DNA from: CAXBBB01 sp963793245
GTDB lineage: Bacteria; Bacteroidota; Rhodothermia; Rhodothermales; BA12
DNA length: 64,000 nucleotides
Direction: 5' to 3'
Assembly (NCBI GenBank): GCA_963793245.1
Contig: CAWBZG010000005.1
Location: 496,001-560,000, forward strand
Made by a program: the position numbers and the translations under genes. Numbering within the stretch: position 1 is the stretch's first letter; every line of letters begins with the position of its first letter. Below the pieces are notes generated by a model that saw nothing but the letters and a program-made list of their open reading frames with translations, made no database searches and was not told where the DNA came from. This document shows positions 8,772 through 17,065 of this stretch, piece by piece.

Positions 8772-9335
8772 ATGCTCCGTCCGCTCCTGCTCGCTCTGAT
8801 GTTCGCGCTACCGGTCACGAGTGGCTGCGACGCGCTGACGCCGCGCACGCCCGAAGCACCTGCCGGAACTGCCACGTTCGTCCAGCCGGACACGCCCGAA
8901 ACGGTTCTGGCCAACCTGATCGCCAGCCTGCGCGAGCGCAGTCCGAGCACGTACCGCCGCTCGCTCGACCCCAACCTGACCTACACCCCGTCGCGCGAGG
9001 CCGCTTCCCGCGATGGCTTCTGGCAAACGTGGAGCGCTGGGGAAGAGGAAGCCTACTTCCGCACGCTGACCTCTGCCGCCCAGCCTGGCGCGACGTTCTC
9101 GCTCAGCCTCGCGACGACGACGCCGTCCGAAGTCACCGCCGACGCGTTCGTCCTCGACACCGACTACGTGCTCATCACGCCGCACAACCGCGCCGAAGCC
9201 CCGACGACGGTGCGTGGACGTCTGCGCTGGCGTATCGAACGCGCGCCGGACGGCCTCTGGAGCCTGACCGATTGGGCCGACGAAGCCACCGACGGTCCCA
9301 CGTGGAGCGACCTCAAAGCCGCTTTCTTCCAGTGA
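8772..9335 (+). CDS. Hypothetical lipoprotein
   Basis: The 187-aa product begins with a lipoprotein signal peptide (MLRPLLLALMFALPVTSGC, lipobox VTSG-C at residue 20). The mature part looks like a single small alpha/beta domain (PETVLANLIASLRERSPSTYRRSLDP...) of the kind seen in nuclear-transport-factor-2-like lipoproteins. The stop overlaps the ATG of the next lipoprotein gene (TGATG). That neighbour has a similar size and a comparable 'LRWRIERAPDGLWSL / AAWRLLRWRDES' ending, so the two are probably diverged paralogs. The function is not known. Confidence 0.75.
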   Translation: MLRPLLLALMFALPVTSGCDALTPRTPEAPAGTATFVQPDTPETVLANLIASLRERSPSTYRRSLDPNLTYTPSREAASRDGFWQTWSAGEEEAYFRTLTSAAQPGATFSLSLATTTPSEVTADAFVLDTDYVLITPHNRAEAPTTVRGRLRWRIERAPDGLWSLTDWADEATDGPTWSDLKAAFFQ

Positions 9336-9880
9336 TGCGGCACGCTCAGGCTTCGCTAGAAAGGGAGACCTGGCAGGTCCGCGCTGGAAAGGCGATTTGG
9401 ATTCTCCCGATCCTCCTTCTCGCCGCCTGCAACCCTTTTGCGCCCGCCGTCGAAGAAGGCGACGCCCTCGGCCTCGGCGATCCGACGACCATCGAAGGCT
9501 TTTTCACTGCGTTTCAAACGGCCTACGAACTGCGCGACCTCGCCCTCTACGAACCGCTGCTCGACTCGGCGTTCACGTTCGTGTTCTACGACTTCGATGC
9601 CCAAGTCGAGCAGCGCTACGGCTTCGAGCAGGATTTGCGCACGACGCGCGGCCTGTTCACCCAGAGCAACCTGATCCAGTTGCAGTGGAATCAGATTCTG
9701 CAGCAAACCGTCGACGATCCTCCGCTGCGCGCCCAAATCGTGCGCCCGTTCAACCTGACCGTTTCCCTCGACGGCGGCTCGGTCTTCCGAGGCAGCGGCA
9801 ACGTCAACTTCCTCCTCGTCCGTGCCGACACGACGGCGGCCTGGCGCTTGCTCCGCTGGCGCGACGAGAGCGAACTGTGA
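9335..9880 (+). CDS. Hypothetical lipoprotein, paralog of the preceding gene
   Basis: A 181-aa product with a signal sequence ending in the lipobox LLAAC (near residue 33). Then IEGFFTAFQTAYELRDLALYEPLLDSAFTFVFYD and a C-terminal beta sheet NVNFLLVRADTTAAWRLLRWRDE. The domain pattern (helix pair, long curved sheet) suggests a SnoaL/NTF2-like fold. It is translationally coupled to the preceding lipoprotein. No pathway can be assigned. Confidence 0.75.
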   Translation: MRHAQASLERETWQVRAGKAIWILPILLLAACNPFAPAVEEGDALGLGDPTTIEGFFTAFQTAYELRDLALYEPLLDSAFTFVFYDFDAQVEQRYGFEQDLRTTRGLFTQSNLIQLQWNQILQQTVDDPPLRAQIVRPFNLTVSLDGGSVFRGSGNVNFLLVRADTTAAWRLLRWRDESEL

Positions 9881-9971
9881 TCTCGTAGTACCCATCGCCG
9901 TCTCTCTGCATAGGGGCAAAACCGGCTCAATCTCTCCCGATTGCTCTTTCTGACAGCGCTACCTTGCAGGC

Positions 9972-10752
9972 ATGATTCAACCCAAAAAGTCGCTCGGGCA
10001 AAACTTCCTGCGCGATCCCAACACGATCCGAAAGATCGCCGGTTCGCTGGACGCCAAGCCGGGCGATGCCGTCGTCGAAATCGGGCCGGGGACGGGGGCG
10101 ATGACGACCGAGCTGCTAGCGATGCATCCGAAGATGGTGGCGCTCGAAGTCGATCAGCGGGCCGTCGCCGTGCTGAACGAGGAGTTGCCTGACCTGGACG
10201 TGCGGCATCAGGACGTGCTGACGGCGGACTGGTACGCGCTGGACAAGGAGCTAGGCGGGCCGCTGCACGTGATCGGCAATCTGCCCTACTACATCACTTC
10301 GCCGATCCTGTTTTCCCTAGTCGACGCGCGCGACGTGGTGGCCGAAGTCGTCGTGATGATGCAACTCGAAGTAGCGCAGCGGATCGTCGCCCAACCGCGC
10401 ACCAAAGCGTACGGCATCTTGAGCGTCGTCTTTCAGCGCTACTGCGATGTCAAGCTGCTCTTCAAGGTGTCGCCACACGTGTTCTTCCCACAGCCCGACG
10501 TAACGAGCGCCGTCGTCCGCCTGCGGTTTCGGGCCGATGCGCCGCCGCCTTCGCCCGACGAAGATCTGTTTCGGCAGGTCGTGCGTGGCGCGTTCGGACA
10601 GCGGAGGAAGACGCTGCGCAACAGCCTGCGATCGGCGTTTCCCAGCTCTCCACGAACTGCCGGAAGAATGGGCGAAGCGCCGCGCCGAGGAGTTGACGCC
10701 GGACGAGTTCGCGCGCCTCTCGCGTTACCTTGGCGAGGTGCTGGAACGGTAG
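9972..10752 (+). CDS. rsmA: 16S rRNA dimethyladenosine transferase RsmA (KsgA), frame broken near 10641
   Basis: Dimethylates A1518 and A1519 of 16S rRNA. The N-terminus SLGQNFLRDPNTIRKI, SAM motif EIGPGTG (36-42) and catalytic NLPYY (103-107) are all intact. Near 10641 the frame shifts: skipping one C of TTTCCC gives AFPALHELPEEWAKRRAEELTPDEFARLSRYLGEVLER, the correct KsgA C-terminal domain, ending at 10752. The uncorrected frame runs on as nonsense to 10811. RsmA is near-universal, so a sequence error is more likely than gene loss. mgtE follows closely. Confidence 0.92.
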
Positions 10753-10807
10753 GTCGCCACCTCTCCCGTACTCGCTGTCCCGCTCTTCTACTACCGGTCT
10801 GCCGCCC

Positions 10808-12292
10808 GTGACGCCTCCGCCCGACCTGCTCGAACCGGACGCCCCGGACCACGAAGCGTCGGACCCGTCTCGACCGCTGTCGCCCGACGATCCGCACGCC
10901 ATAGCGGACGAAGGAGAAGATGAGGAGCAGGGCCGTTACGAAGCGCCCGAGATTGATGACGACCTGGTCGAGCACGTCGAGACGCTGCTCCACGCCGGAG
11001 ACGAGCGCCGTCTGAAAGCCGTTCTGGGCGACCTGCCACCCTATGACTTGGCCGTCATCCTGGGCAACGTCTCGCCCGACGATGCGCGCGCGCTGTTCGA
11101 CCTCTTTAGAGTCGATAGAGCCGCCGACGTGCTGGTCGAGGCCGAAGAGAGTTTCCGCGAGCGCCTGCTCGAAAACGTGTCGCACCGACGAATCGCCGAG
11201 ATCGTCGACCAGCTCGACACCGACGACGCCGCTGACGTGTTGGGAGAGTTGGACGACGAGATGATCCGCCTCGTCCTGCCGCGCCTGGAGGATGCCGATG
11301 AACTGCGCAGCCTGCTCCGCTATGCCTACGACACGGCAGGCGGGCGAATGGCGACCGAAGTCGTCTCGGTCCCCGACTACGTCACGGTCGGCGAGGCTAC
11401 CGAGATCGTGCGCCAGTTATCGGACGAAGTCGAGGATCTGTACGTCCTGTTCGTCGTCGACAAAGACGGGAAGCTGGTCGGCATCGTCCCGCTCAAACGC
11501 CTGCTCCTGTCGCACGCGACGACGTTCATCGCCGACATCGTCACGCGCGACGTGATCGCGGTCACCGTCGAGGAAGACCAGGAGGACGTAGCGCGCATCA
11601 TGGAACGCTACGACCTGGTGTCGCTGCCGGTCGTCGACCTGGAAGACCGGCTCGTTGGCCGCATCACGATTGACGACATCGTCGACGTGCTCCGCGAAGA
11701 GGCCGAGGAAGACTTGCAAGTCATCTCGGGTACGAGCGGCGACGAAGAGTTGTCCGACTCCGTCTGGCGCATCGCACGCGGTCGACTGCCGTGGCTGACC
11801 GTTGGCTTGTTCGGGACGCTGTGCTCGGCGTTCATCGTCAAGTCGTTCGAGGGCACGCTCGAACAGGTCGCGGTCCTGGCGATGTTCATTCCCGTCATGA
11901 CGGCGATGGCGGGCAACGCGGCCATCCAGAGCGCCGCGATCACGGTTCAAGGTCTGGCATCGGGCCGCTTGGTGATCGGCGAAGCGTTCGGGCGCGTCGG
12001 CAAGGAACTGGGCGTGGCACTGTTCAACGGCATGCTACTCGCCGCCATCTTCTGCGTCATGATCTTCGTGCTCGACCCAGCCGACGGCAACTCGGCTCGG
12101 CTGGCGGGCGTGGCGTCGCTGGCCCTGCTCGTCGTCATCGTCCTCGCGACCGTCAACGGCGCGCTGATTCCCGTCGTCCTCAAACGCGCCGGTCTCGACC
12201 CTGCCTTGTCGATGGGACCGTTCGTCACGACCGCCAACGACATCCTAGGCCTGAGCGTCTACTTCGGCATCACGACGCTGCTGTACGTGTGA
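10808..12292 (+). CDS. mgtE: MgtE-type magnesium transporter
   Basis: Homodimeric Mg2+ channel/transporter. An acidic N-terminal tail (about residues 1-45) precedes the MgtE N domain (LPPYDLAVILGNVSPDDARALFDLF), two CBS domains (MATEVVSVPDYVTVGEA... and DIVTRDVIAVTVEEDQEDVARIMERYDLVSLPVVD), a plug helix and five TM helices. The pore motif region (SMGPFVTTANDILGLSVYFGI) is intact, including the conserved Asn-Asp. The GTG at 10808 gives a 494-aa product; an ATG at 10730 would add 26 residues overlapping the rsmA tail. Gating by cytosolic Mg2+ is expected from the family. Confidence 0.93.
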   Translation: MTPPPDLLEPDAPDHEASDPSRPLSPDDPHAIADEGEDEEQGRYEAPEIDDDLVEHVETLLHAGDERRLKAVLGDLPPYDLAVILGNVSPDDARALFDLFRVDRAADVLVEAEESFRERLLENVSHRRIAEIVDQLDTDDAADVLGELDDEMIRLVLPRLEDADELRSLLRYAYDTAGGRMATEVVSVPDYVTVGEATEIVRQLSDEVEDLYVLFVVDKDGKLVGIVPLKRLLLSHATTFIADIVTRDVIAVTVEEDQEDVARIMERYDLVSLPVVDLEDRLVGRITIDDIVDVLREEAEEDLQVISGTSGDEELSDSVWRIARGRLPWLTVGLFGTLCSAFIVKSFEGTLEQVAVLAMFIPVMTAMAGNAAIQSAAITVQGLASGRLVIGEAFGRVGKELGVALFNGMLLAAIFCVMIFVLDPADGNSARLAGVASLALLVVIVLATVNGALIPVVLKRAGLDPALSMGPFVTTANDILGLSVYFGITTLLYV

Positions 12293-12294
12293 GG

Positions 12295-12644
12295 CTACCC
12301 GTTGCCGGAGATGAGTTGGATTACGGCGCTCGTTATCTGCCCAATCGTTGGTGGCGAGAGCACGCCAACGGCTCGGTCGATCAGCGAGTCGTTGGCGGTG
12401 AATAGCTTACCGGGACGAACGTAGCTCGTTCGGTTCAACCCGCCCGATGCGAAATCGGAGGACATCAACTCGACCGCTTGACTGTCTGCGTATGCTCTAC
12501 TCGTTACCTGAAGTAGCACGTAATCGCCGCGTCCCACATCGGCAAGCACGACGGCGGGCCGGAGCTTGGACGCGCTGACAGATCCGAGAAGGGAAATCGG
12601 ACGAGTACGACTGCTCCGCGAGTTATCGTTGCAGGTCGTTCCAT
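12295..12644 (-). CDS. MazF/PemK-like toxin, frame broken near 12575
   Basis: Probable mRNA-interferase toxin. Starting from the ATG at 12644, inside the 3' end of the antitoxin gene, the frame reads MERPATITRGAVVLVRFPFSD..., the classic PemK/MazF first strand. After a GCGCG run it continues in another frame as SKLRPAVVLADVGRGDYVLLQVTS...TSYVRPGKLFT. Removing one CG unit makes it continuous at about 115 aa. The 22-base overlap with the antitoxin is typical of coupled type II modules. It could be a decayed toxin or a sequence error; the gene order and start are clear. Confidence 0.75.
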
Positions 12645-12826
12645 GCCTCGTCCTCCTCTTCTCGCTCCCAATCCGAGAGGGCAGCTTGGCTAAGCATCGC
12701 CGTTTCATTGGCATTCTTCTCGCCAAGTAACGTAACGAGCGCGCGCGCGCCGGGCGTAAGATCTACAGGTTCAAGAAGGCGCAGACTTCCGCCTTCTTCG
12801 ACAGTGGCTTCAACGGTTCGCAGCAT
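12623..12826 (-). CDS. Type II antitoxin of the PemK/MazF-like pair
   Basis: A 67-aa protein reading MLRTVEATVEEGGSLRLLEPVDLTPGARALVTLL, the short beta-hairpin pattern of AbrB-like/DUF104-type antitoxins, with an acidic C-terminal tail (DWEREEEDEAWNDLQR) that would bind the toxin. The start is taken at 12826; an ATG at 12850 adds 8 residues. It directly precedes and overlaps the toxin, the usual antitoxin-first order. Confidence 0.75.
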   Translation of the reverse strand: MLRTVEATVEEGGSLRLLEPVDLTPGARALVTLLGEKNANETAMLSQAALSDWEREEEDEAWNDLQR

Positions 12827-12877
12827 GACATGGGGTATGAGAAAAGCCAAACGTTCACACTGGTGGATCCGTTCGGA

Positions 12878-13258
12878 TCACGCCTCGCCCATGTCACGCG
12901 CTTCTTCGAGTACGTCGTCCAGCGCCTTCCAAAACTTGGCGATGCGGCGCTTGTTGACGCCCAGATCACTGCGCCCGGTGCGCGAGGCACTGCGGACGTA
13001 GAGAGCCGAGCCGTCGCTATGGGGGACGACACGAATCGCCAGATCGTCGGTAAACAGCAAGACGCGGAACGTGGCGTCGATGTGCAACCGCTCTTCGTCG
13101 GTGATGACGGTGTGCGGGCCGACTCTGCTCAGGGCGTGCTCGGCGATCAACCAGAGCGTGTACGGCGCGACGTCAAACGGCTTGGCATCCGTCGCGCAGT
13201 TGGGCGTTCCGGGACACGGCGGCAGCGGCGTCGCTGGGAGGGCGTCGGGCGCGCTCAC
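12878..13258 (-). CDS. DUF1499 family protein
   Basis: A 126-aa protein beginning from a GTG that overlaps the ccmE stop. It contains PCPGTPNCATDAKPFDVAPYTLWLIAEHALSRVG, matching the 'C-P-x-x-PNCV' start of DUF1499, followed by HIDATFRVLLFTDDLAIRV and a helical end. The family role is unknown. Translational coupling to ccmE makes co-expression likely, but a role in cytochrome maturation is only inference. Confidence 0.8.
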   Translation of the reverse strand: MSAPDALPATPLPPCPGTPNCATDAKPFDVAPYTLWLIAEHALSRVGPHTVITDEERLHIDATFRVLLFTDDLAIRVVPHSDGSALYVRSASRTGRSDLGVNKRRIAKFWKALDDVLEEARDMGEA

Positions 13259-13656
13259 GTGGTTGCCTTGGCTTCCAGCGCCTGAATCGCGCGCTCCTCG
13301 TTGTACTTCGATGGGCACTTTACCAAGATGTGCTCGGCTACGAACGCCTCACCATCGACGCGGCCTTCGACGACGACCTGATCGGCGTCTTCGAAGTTGG
13401 GCGGCTTGGGGTTGTGGTAGACGACGGGGCGTCGCGCGCCGCCTTCGTCGAGCATCACGAACGAAAAGACGTTAGTGTTTGGGTCGTAGTCAAATCCTGC
13501 ATCGCGATCCCACGTGCCGACGACGTGCGCGTTAGACGACGTGCGCTCGGCCTCGGCAAAGTCCATATAGCCGCCGACGTTGGCGCCGAAGCTGTTGATG
13601 AGCAGGACGCTGAATACGGCTAGCAGCACGAGGCCGCCGATGGTTTTGGGCTTCAT
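13255..13656 (-). CDS. ccmE: Cytochrome c maturation heme chaperone CcmE, Cys variant
   Basis: Periplasmic heme chaperone tethered by one N-terminal TM helix (about residues 7-22). The OB-fold sheet is recognisable (HVVGTWDRDAGFDYDPNTNVFSFVMLDEGG, VVYHNPKPPNFEDADQVVVEGRVDGEAFVAEHILVKCPSKY). In most CcmE the heme-linking residue is His in HxxxY; here the motif is CPSKY with Cys114 and Tyr118. CxxxY variants are known in some bacteria and archaea. It follows ccmD by 11 bases and overlaps DUF1499 by 4. Confidence 0.92.
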   Translation of the reverse strand: MKPKTIGGLVLLAVFSVLLINSFGANVGGYMDFAEAERTSSNAHVVGTWDRDAGFDYDPNTNVFSFVMLDEGGARRPVVYHNPKPPNFEDADQVVVEGRVDGEAFVAEHILVKCPSKYNEERAIQALEAKATT

Positions 13657-13667
13657 AGCGGTCGGAG

Positions 13668-13968
13668 TTAGAGAGAGTCGGTACGAGGAGCGCGCGCGGG
13701 GGATTCCGCAGAACGGTCGAATGCGTCACGCTCATCGGCTAGTTTTTCGAGACGAGCGATACGGCGATCCGTCCGAGCGATGAACAGAGCGATGCCGATC
13801 CAGATCACAGGCGAGGACGGCGGCGACGACGTAGAGTTTGTCCTGTTGCAGCAGGTAGACTTCCAATCCGACCGGCGGTGCTTCGGGTATGCCTACCGTC
13901 GGCACAGACGTAACCGAAGCGACGGAGTCGGCAGCGGTCGACAAGGAATCTTGCATCGCAAAGAGCAT
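13668..13968 (-). CDS. ccmD: CcmD-like heme exporter subunit, frame broken near 13820
   Basis: Small single-span membrane protein between ccmC and ccmE. One frame encodes MQDSLSTAADSV...LEVYLLQQDKLYVVAAVLA; after one extra T the text continues as VIWIGIALFIARTDRRIARLEKLADERD, ending at a TAA at 13668. Joined, this is the CcmD pattern: a short periplasmic start, one TM helix, then a basic RxxxRLEKL cytoplasmic helix. CcmD stabilises the CcmABC release complex for holo-CcmE. The longer N-terminus (~45 aa) before the TM helix fits Bacteroidota versions. Confidence 0.75.
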
Positions 13969-13979
13969 GAGGGACAACG

Positions 13980-14687
13980 TCACAGTGCGGAGGGCGGATC
14001 GAGGCGGCGCTCGGCAAACGCGAGGCGGACGCGCTGCGTGTAGAGCACCCAGAACAGCGCGATGAACAGGAAGAACGAGGGGTAGAGCACCAAGCGCATC
14101 AGCGGATGCGTGATGTCGCTGAAGGCGGGATTGCCCTCGGCGCCAGGGTGCAGGCTCGCCATCTGACGCGGCAAGACGTAGAGCAGAAACGGCACGGTCG
14201 CGAACGCAAACAAGTTGTACGCCGCTCCGATGCGCGCGCGCAGCCGCTCGCCGTCGAACGCCGTCCGCAGGATGAAATAGGCGACGTAGATCAGCATGAC
14301 GACCGCCGCCATCGCCTGTTTGGGATCGTTGTTCCACCACTTGCCCGTCCCCTGGTACCACGTGAAGCGCGCCCAGATCATGCCCGTCACCAAGCCGAGC
14401 GTCCCGAAGAGCAGCAGCAACCGGGCCGCCTCACGCGAGCGCACGTCACGCGCGATGTCGCCGGTCCGCAGGTATTGAAACGCGTGCCACGCCGACACGC
14501 CCGACGCTGCCATCAGCGTGAACCACATCGGCACGTGGAAGAACAGGTTGCGGGCCGTCTGCGCCAGGATGTTGTCGACGCGCGGGAAGTCGATCAAAAA
14601 GCCGCCCAGCACGACCAGCGTCAGCCCGACGAACACGATGGCGCGGACGACTGTGTATCGACGGAGATTTACAGAGGCGACAGGCAT
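13980..14687 (-). CDS. ccmC: Heme transporter CcmC
   Basis: Integral membrane protein of the heme-handling family, which attaches heme to CcmE. The 235-aa product has about six TM helices and the Trp-rich loop GTGKWWNNDPKQ in place of the E. coli WGTWWVWD form. Putative heme-ligand His residues are in NLFFHVPMWFTL and DITHPLMR. It is followed by ccmD and preceded by the methyltransferase gene on the same strand. Confidence 0.92.
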   Translation of the reverse strand: MPVASVNLRRYTVVRAIVFVGLTLVVLGGFLIDFPRVDNILAQTARNLFFHVPMWFTLMAASGVSAWHAFQYLRTGDIARDVRSREAARLLLLFGTLGLVTGMIWARFTWYQGTGKWWNNDPKQAMAAVVMLIYVAYFILRTAFDGERLRARIGAAYNLFAFATVPFLLYVLPRQMASLHPGAEGNPAFSDITHPLMRLVLYPSFFLFIALFWVLYTQRVRLAFAERRLDPPSAL

Positions 14688-14773
14688 AAAACAATCTGCG
14701 ATTGAGTCATGCTAACGACCCAAGCGCGCCTCTTTTCCCAACGCGCGGTGAATACAGGCAAAACGCACAGCCG

Positions 14774-15478
14774 TCACACCCGGTAGGTGGAGAAATACAT
14801 ATCGGCGGAAAGCGCAAGGGGCTTGCCGTTCGACTCGACCTCGCGCCTCAAGACGTCGAACGGTTCGCGCGCGCCCAGCACATCGGCGAAACGAGCGAAG
14901 CGGTACGCGTCCGAGAGCAGCACGTGGGCCAATTGCGCAGCCGTCACGTCCAGCACGGCGCGCTCGACCTGTGCGGCCTGATCCGTAAAGCCCGACACAC
15001 CGGCGAAGTTGGCCGCGTGATCGTAGGCATCGTCGCCAGCTTCGGCCACGTTCCAGCGCGACAGCACGTCCTCCAGTCGCACCTCGAAGTCGTAACACAC
15101 GACTGTCGCTCCCGACCGGCACACGCGACGCAGTTGGGCAGCAGCGGCGTCGCGGTCGACGTAGGCCATCGATCCGGCGAACGTCACGGCGTCGACCGAG
15201 GCGTCCGGCAGTGGGAGGTGCTCCGCCGATCCTTGCCGATGCATCACGCGTGGGTGAGGTGTCGCGCGGTCCATCATCGCCCGACTTGGGTCGACGGCGT
15301 AAACATGGTCGCACCAGTCGGCGAGCGCGTGAGCGGAATAGCCTGTTCCGCAGCCCACATCCAGGCCATCGGCGAAGCGCTCGCCCAGAGGAAGCGCGCG
15401 TTCGAGGATTCGCGTGTGCAGATCGGGCCGATAGGCGGCATAATGCGCGGCGATGGCGTCTGCGTAGAGATCGTTCAC
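14774..15478 (-). CDS. SAM-dependent class I methyltransferase
   Basis: A 234-aa Rossmann-fold methyltransferase of the UbiE/Methyltransf_11 type. SAM motif I is LDVGCGTGYSAHAL, motif II VYAVDPSRAMMDRA, and post-motif HLPLPDASVDAVTFAGSMAYVDR. The substrate is unknown. It is embedded between ccmB (1-base gap upstream) and ccmC, so it is very likely co-transcribed with the heme-export genes, an unusual place for such an enzyme. Confidence 0.82.
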   Translation of the reverse strand: MNDLYADAIAAHYAAYRPDLHTRILERALPLGERFADGLDVGCGTGYSAHALADWCDHVYAVDPSRAMMDRATPHPRVMHRQGSAEHLPLPDASVDAVTFAGSMAYVDRDAAAAQLRRVCRSGATVVCYDFEVRLEDVLSRWNVAEAGDDAYDHAANFAGVSGFTDQAAQVERAVLDVTAAQLAHVLLSDAYRFARFADVLGAREPFDVLRREVESNGKPLALSADMYFSTYRV

Positions 15479-15479
15479 G

Positions 15480-16196
15480 TCAGTCCGTCCACACGTACTC
15501 GAACAGCAGCGCCGACGCGGTGATCACCGTCGCGGCGAAGAGTGCCAGCGTCGTCAGATCGCCTTGGGCTGTCGACCACATGAACGCGCCCGAAAGCGCA
15601 CCACGCGTGAGCCGGACGCCGGGCAGTAGGACGGGGACGAGGAGCGGAAACAACAGGACCGGCAGTAGGGCAGCACCACGCTGATCGGCCCTCGCCAGCA
15701 TCGACGCCAGCAGGGTAGCGGCTCCTGCCAGCCCGACGGCCCCCAGTGCCAGACTGCTGATCAGCAAACCAGGATTGGCGACGCCCTGCCCCAACACGAG
15801 CAGAAATGCGGGCGTCGTCGACGCGCTCAGCAGGCCGACGAGGACAAGGTTAAACAGCAACTTTCCGGTATACAACGCTCCAGGTGGCGCGTGGAGACGC
15901 AGGAACAGCAGCGTGCCGCCCTCAGCCTCGTATACAAACGCGCGTCCCAGCCCGACCGACGCGCCGAACAGCAGCACCATCCACAGCATCGCCGCCAGGA
16001 CGGTCGGCGATGCGCCTTCGCGTCCCAGGGCGAACCATACCAACACAGTCGTCCCGCCCGCGAACGCCAGCGTCAGGTTGAGCGCAAAGCGGCTGCGCAG
16101 TTCCAACCGCGCGTCCTTCTCGAAGACCGCCCACGCGCTGCGCATCCAGGCGCGGGCGCGGTGCGTTGCGTTCGGTGTCGCGGGTGGCTTGGTCAT
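15480..16196 (-). CDS. ccmB: Heme exporter subunit CcmB
   Basis: ABC-type permease of the cytochrome c maturation system. The 238-aa product has six TM helices and the CcmB-specific phrases FEKDARLELRSRFALN, LLFGASVGLGRAFVYEAEGGTLLFLRL, PPGALYTGKLLFNL and LLPVLLFPLLVPVLLPGV. The ATPase partner CcmA is not in the window; it would be expected upstream on this strand, but a divergent gene begins there. An internal Met18 (MRSAWAVFEKD) is an equally plausible start. Confidence 0.92.
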   Translation of the reverse strand: MTKPPATPNATHRARAWMRSAWAVFEKDARLELRSRFALNLTLAFAGGTTVLVWFALGREGASPTVLAAMLWMVLLFGASVGLGRAFVYEAEGGTLLFLRLHAPPGALYTGKLLFNLVLVGLLSASTTPAFLLVLGQGVANPGLLISSLALGAVGLAGAATLLASMLARADQRGAALLPVLLFPLLVPVLLPGVRLTRGALSGAFMWSTAQGDLTTLALFAATVITASALLFEYVWTD

Positions 16197-16236
16197 GTGC
16201 GGCGGATTCTGCCCTTACGATACCACCCAACCGACT

Positions 16237-16983
16237 ATGTCGACGCCTCCGCTCAGTCCATCTTTGCCGAAATCCGACCGCACGCGCGGCGCTCTGCTCG
16301 GCCTGGCCGTCGGCGAAGCGCTCGGTCGTCCCATCGACAAGATGAGTCACCAGAACGTGCGGACGTATTTCAAAGGCATCAAAGGCTACGTCGGACACGA
16401 GCGGACTGATGTCGAGGCGGGCGCCATCGGTCCTATTGCTGCTGGCCTCGTTGGATACGTCGGCGCAGGCCGCGACACACTCGCCGACGATCTCCCCAAG
16501 GGAGCGCACAGCATCGCAGGCGGAACCGCCGCCGTCCTCTACGACGACCCGCATCGGCGTGCCAGCGCTCTGAACACGCTCCACGCAGCCGCTCTGCGCT
16601 ACGCCATTGAGTCAATCCCCGACGCGTTCGACGCCGACCTGTTCTGGATGCACCTCGAAGAGAGCGCGCGCGACACCGACGCTGCTGACCCGCTCGCCAG
16701 TGTCCGCGACGCACGCGACTTCTTCCCACTCGACCTCGCGGACGCGTGCGGCGGGACGGACACCGCAGAGTCCGCATGGTTGTTCGGCGTGGCGATGTTC
16801 GCGCGTAACCCCAAACTCGTCGAGGCGACGCTGCTTTCGGCTGTCAACGTCGGCGGGTGGGCGAGCATCGTCGGGGCAACGGCGGGCAGTTTGCTCGGCG
16901 CGCTGAACGGATGGAGTGCGTTTCCGGCGGAATGGCGCGATGGGCTGACGCAATCCGATGACCTGCGCGCGCTCGCCGGATAG
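16237..16983 (+). CDS. ADP-ribosylglycohydrolase-fold protein without canonical metal ligands
   Basis: The N-terminus TRGALLGLAVGEALGRPID and C-terminus SAVNVGGWASIVGATAGSLLGALNGWSAFPAEWRDGL align well with the start and end of DraG/ADP-ribosylglycohydrolase proteins (typically G-x-x-G-D-A-L-G and GGDTDT-x-x-x-x-G-A-x-x-G-A). Here the second motif lacks the DTDT metal ligands (GG then WAS, residues 206-210), and the N-terminal TDDT motif is not found. At 248 aa it is slightly shorter than usual. It is probably a non-catalytic or altered paralog. It is transcribed divergently from ccmB. Confidence 0.7.
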   Translation: MSTPPLSPSLPKSDRTRGALLGLAVGEALGRPIDKMSHQNVRTYFKGIKGYVGHERTDVEAGAIGPIAAGLVGYVGAGRDTLADDLPKGAHSIAGGTAAVLYDDPHRRASALNTLHAAALRYAIESIPDAFDADLFWMHLEESARDTDAADPLASVRDARDFFPLDLADACGGTDTAESAWLFGVAMFARNPKLVEATLLSAVNVGGWASIVGATAGSLLGALNGWSAFPAEWRDGLTQSDDLRALAG

Positions 16984-17065
16984 CGCTCTCACGCCGCCGT
17001 TACGCTGATCGAGAAACGGACGGGGCCTCTTCGTGCTTCCAATCGGCTCATCCAAACCACCCGCT

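Noticed and set aside
9941..9967. Promoter-like TTG...TACCTTGC just before rsmA
   Set aside because: Spacing is only 16 bases and it lies 4 bases from the start codon, so it is a poor match.
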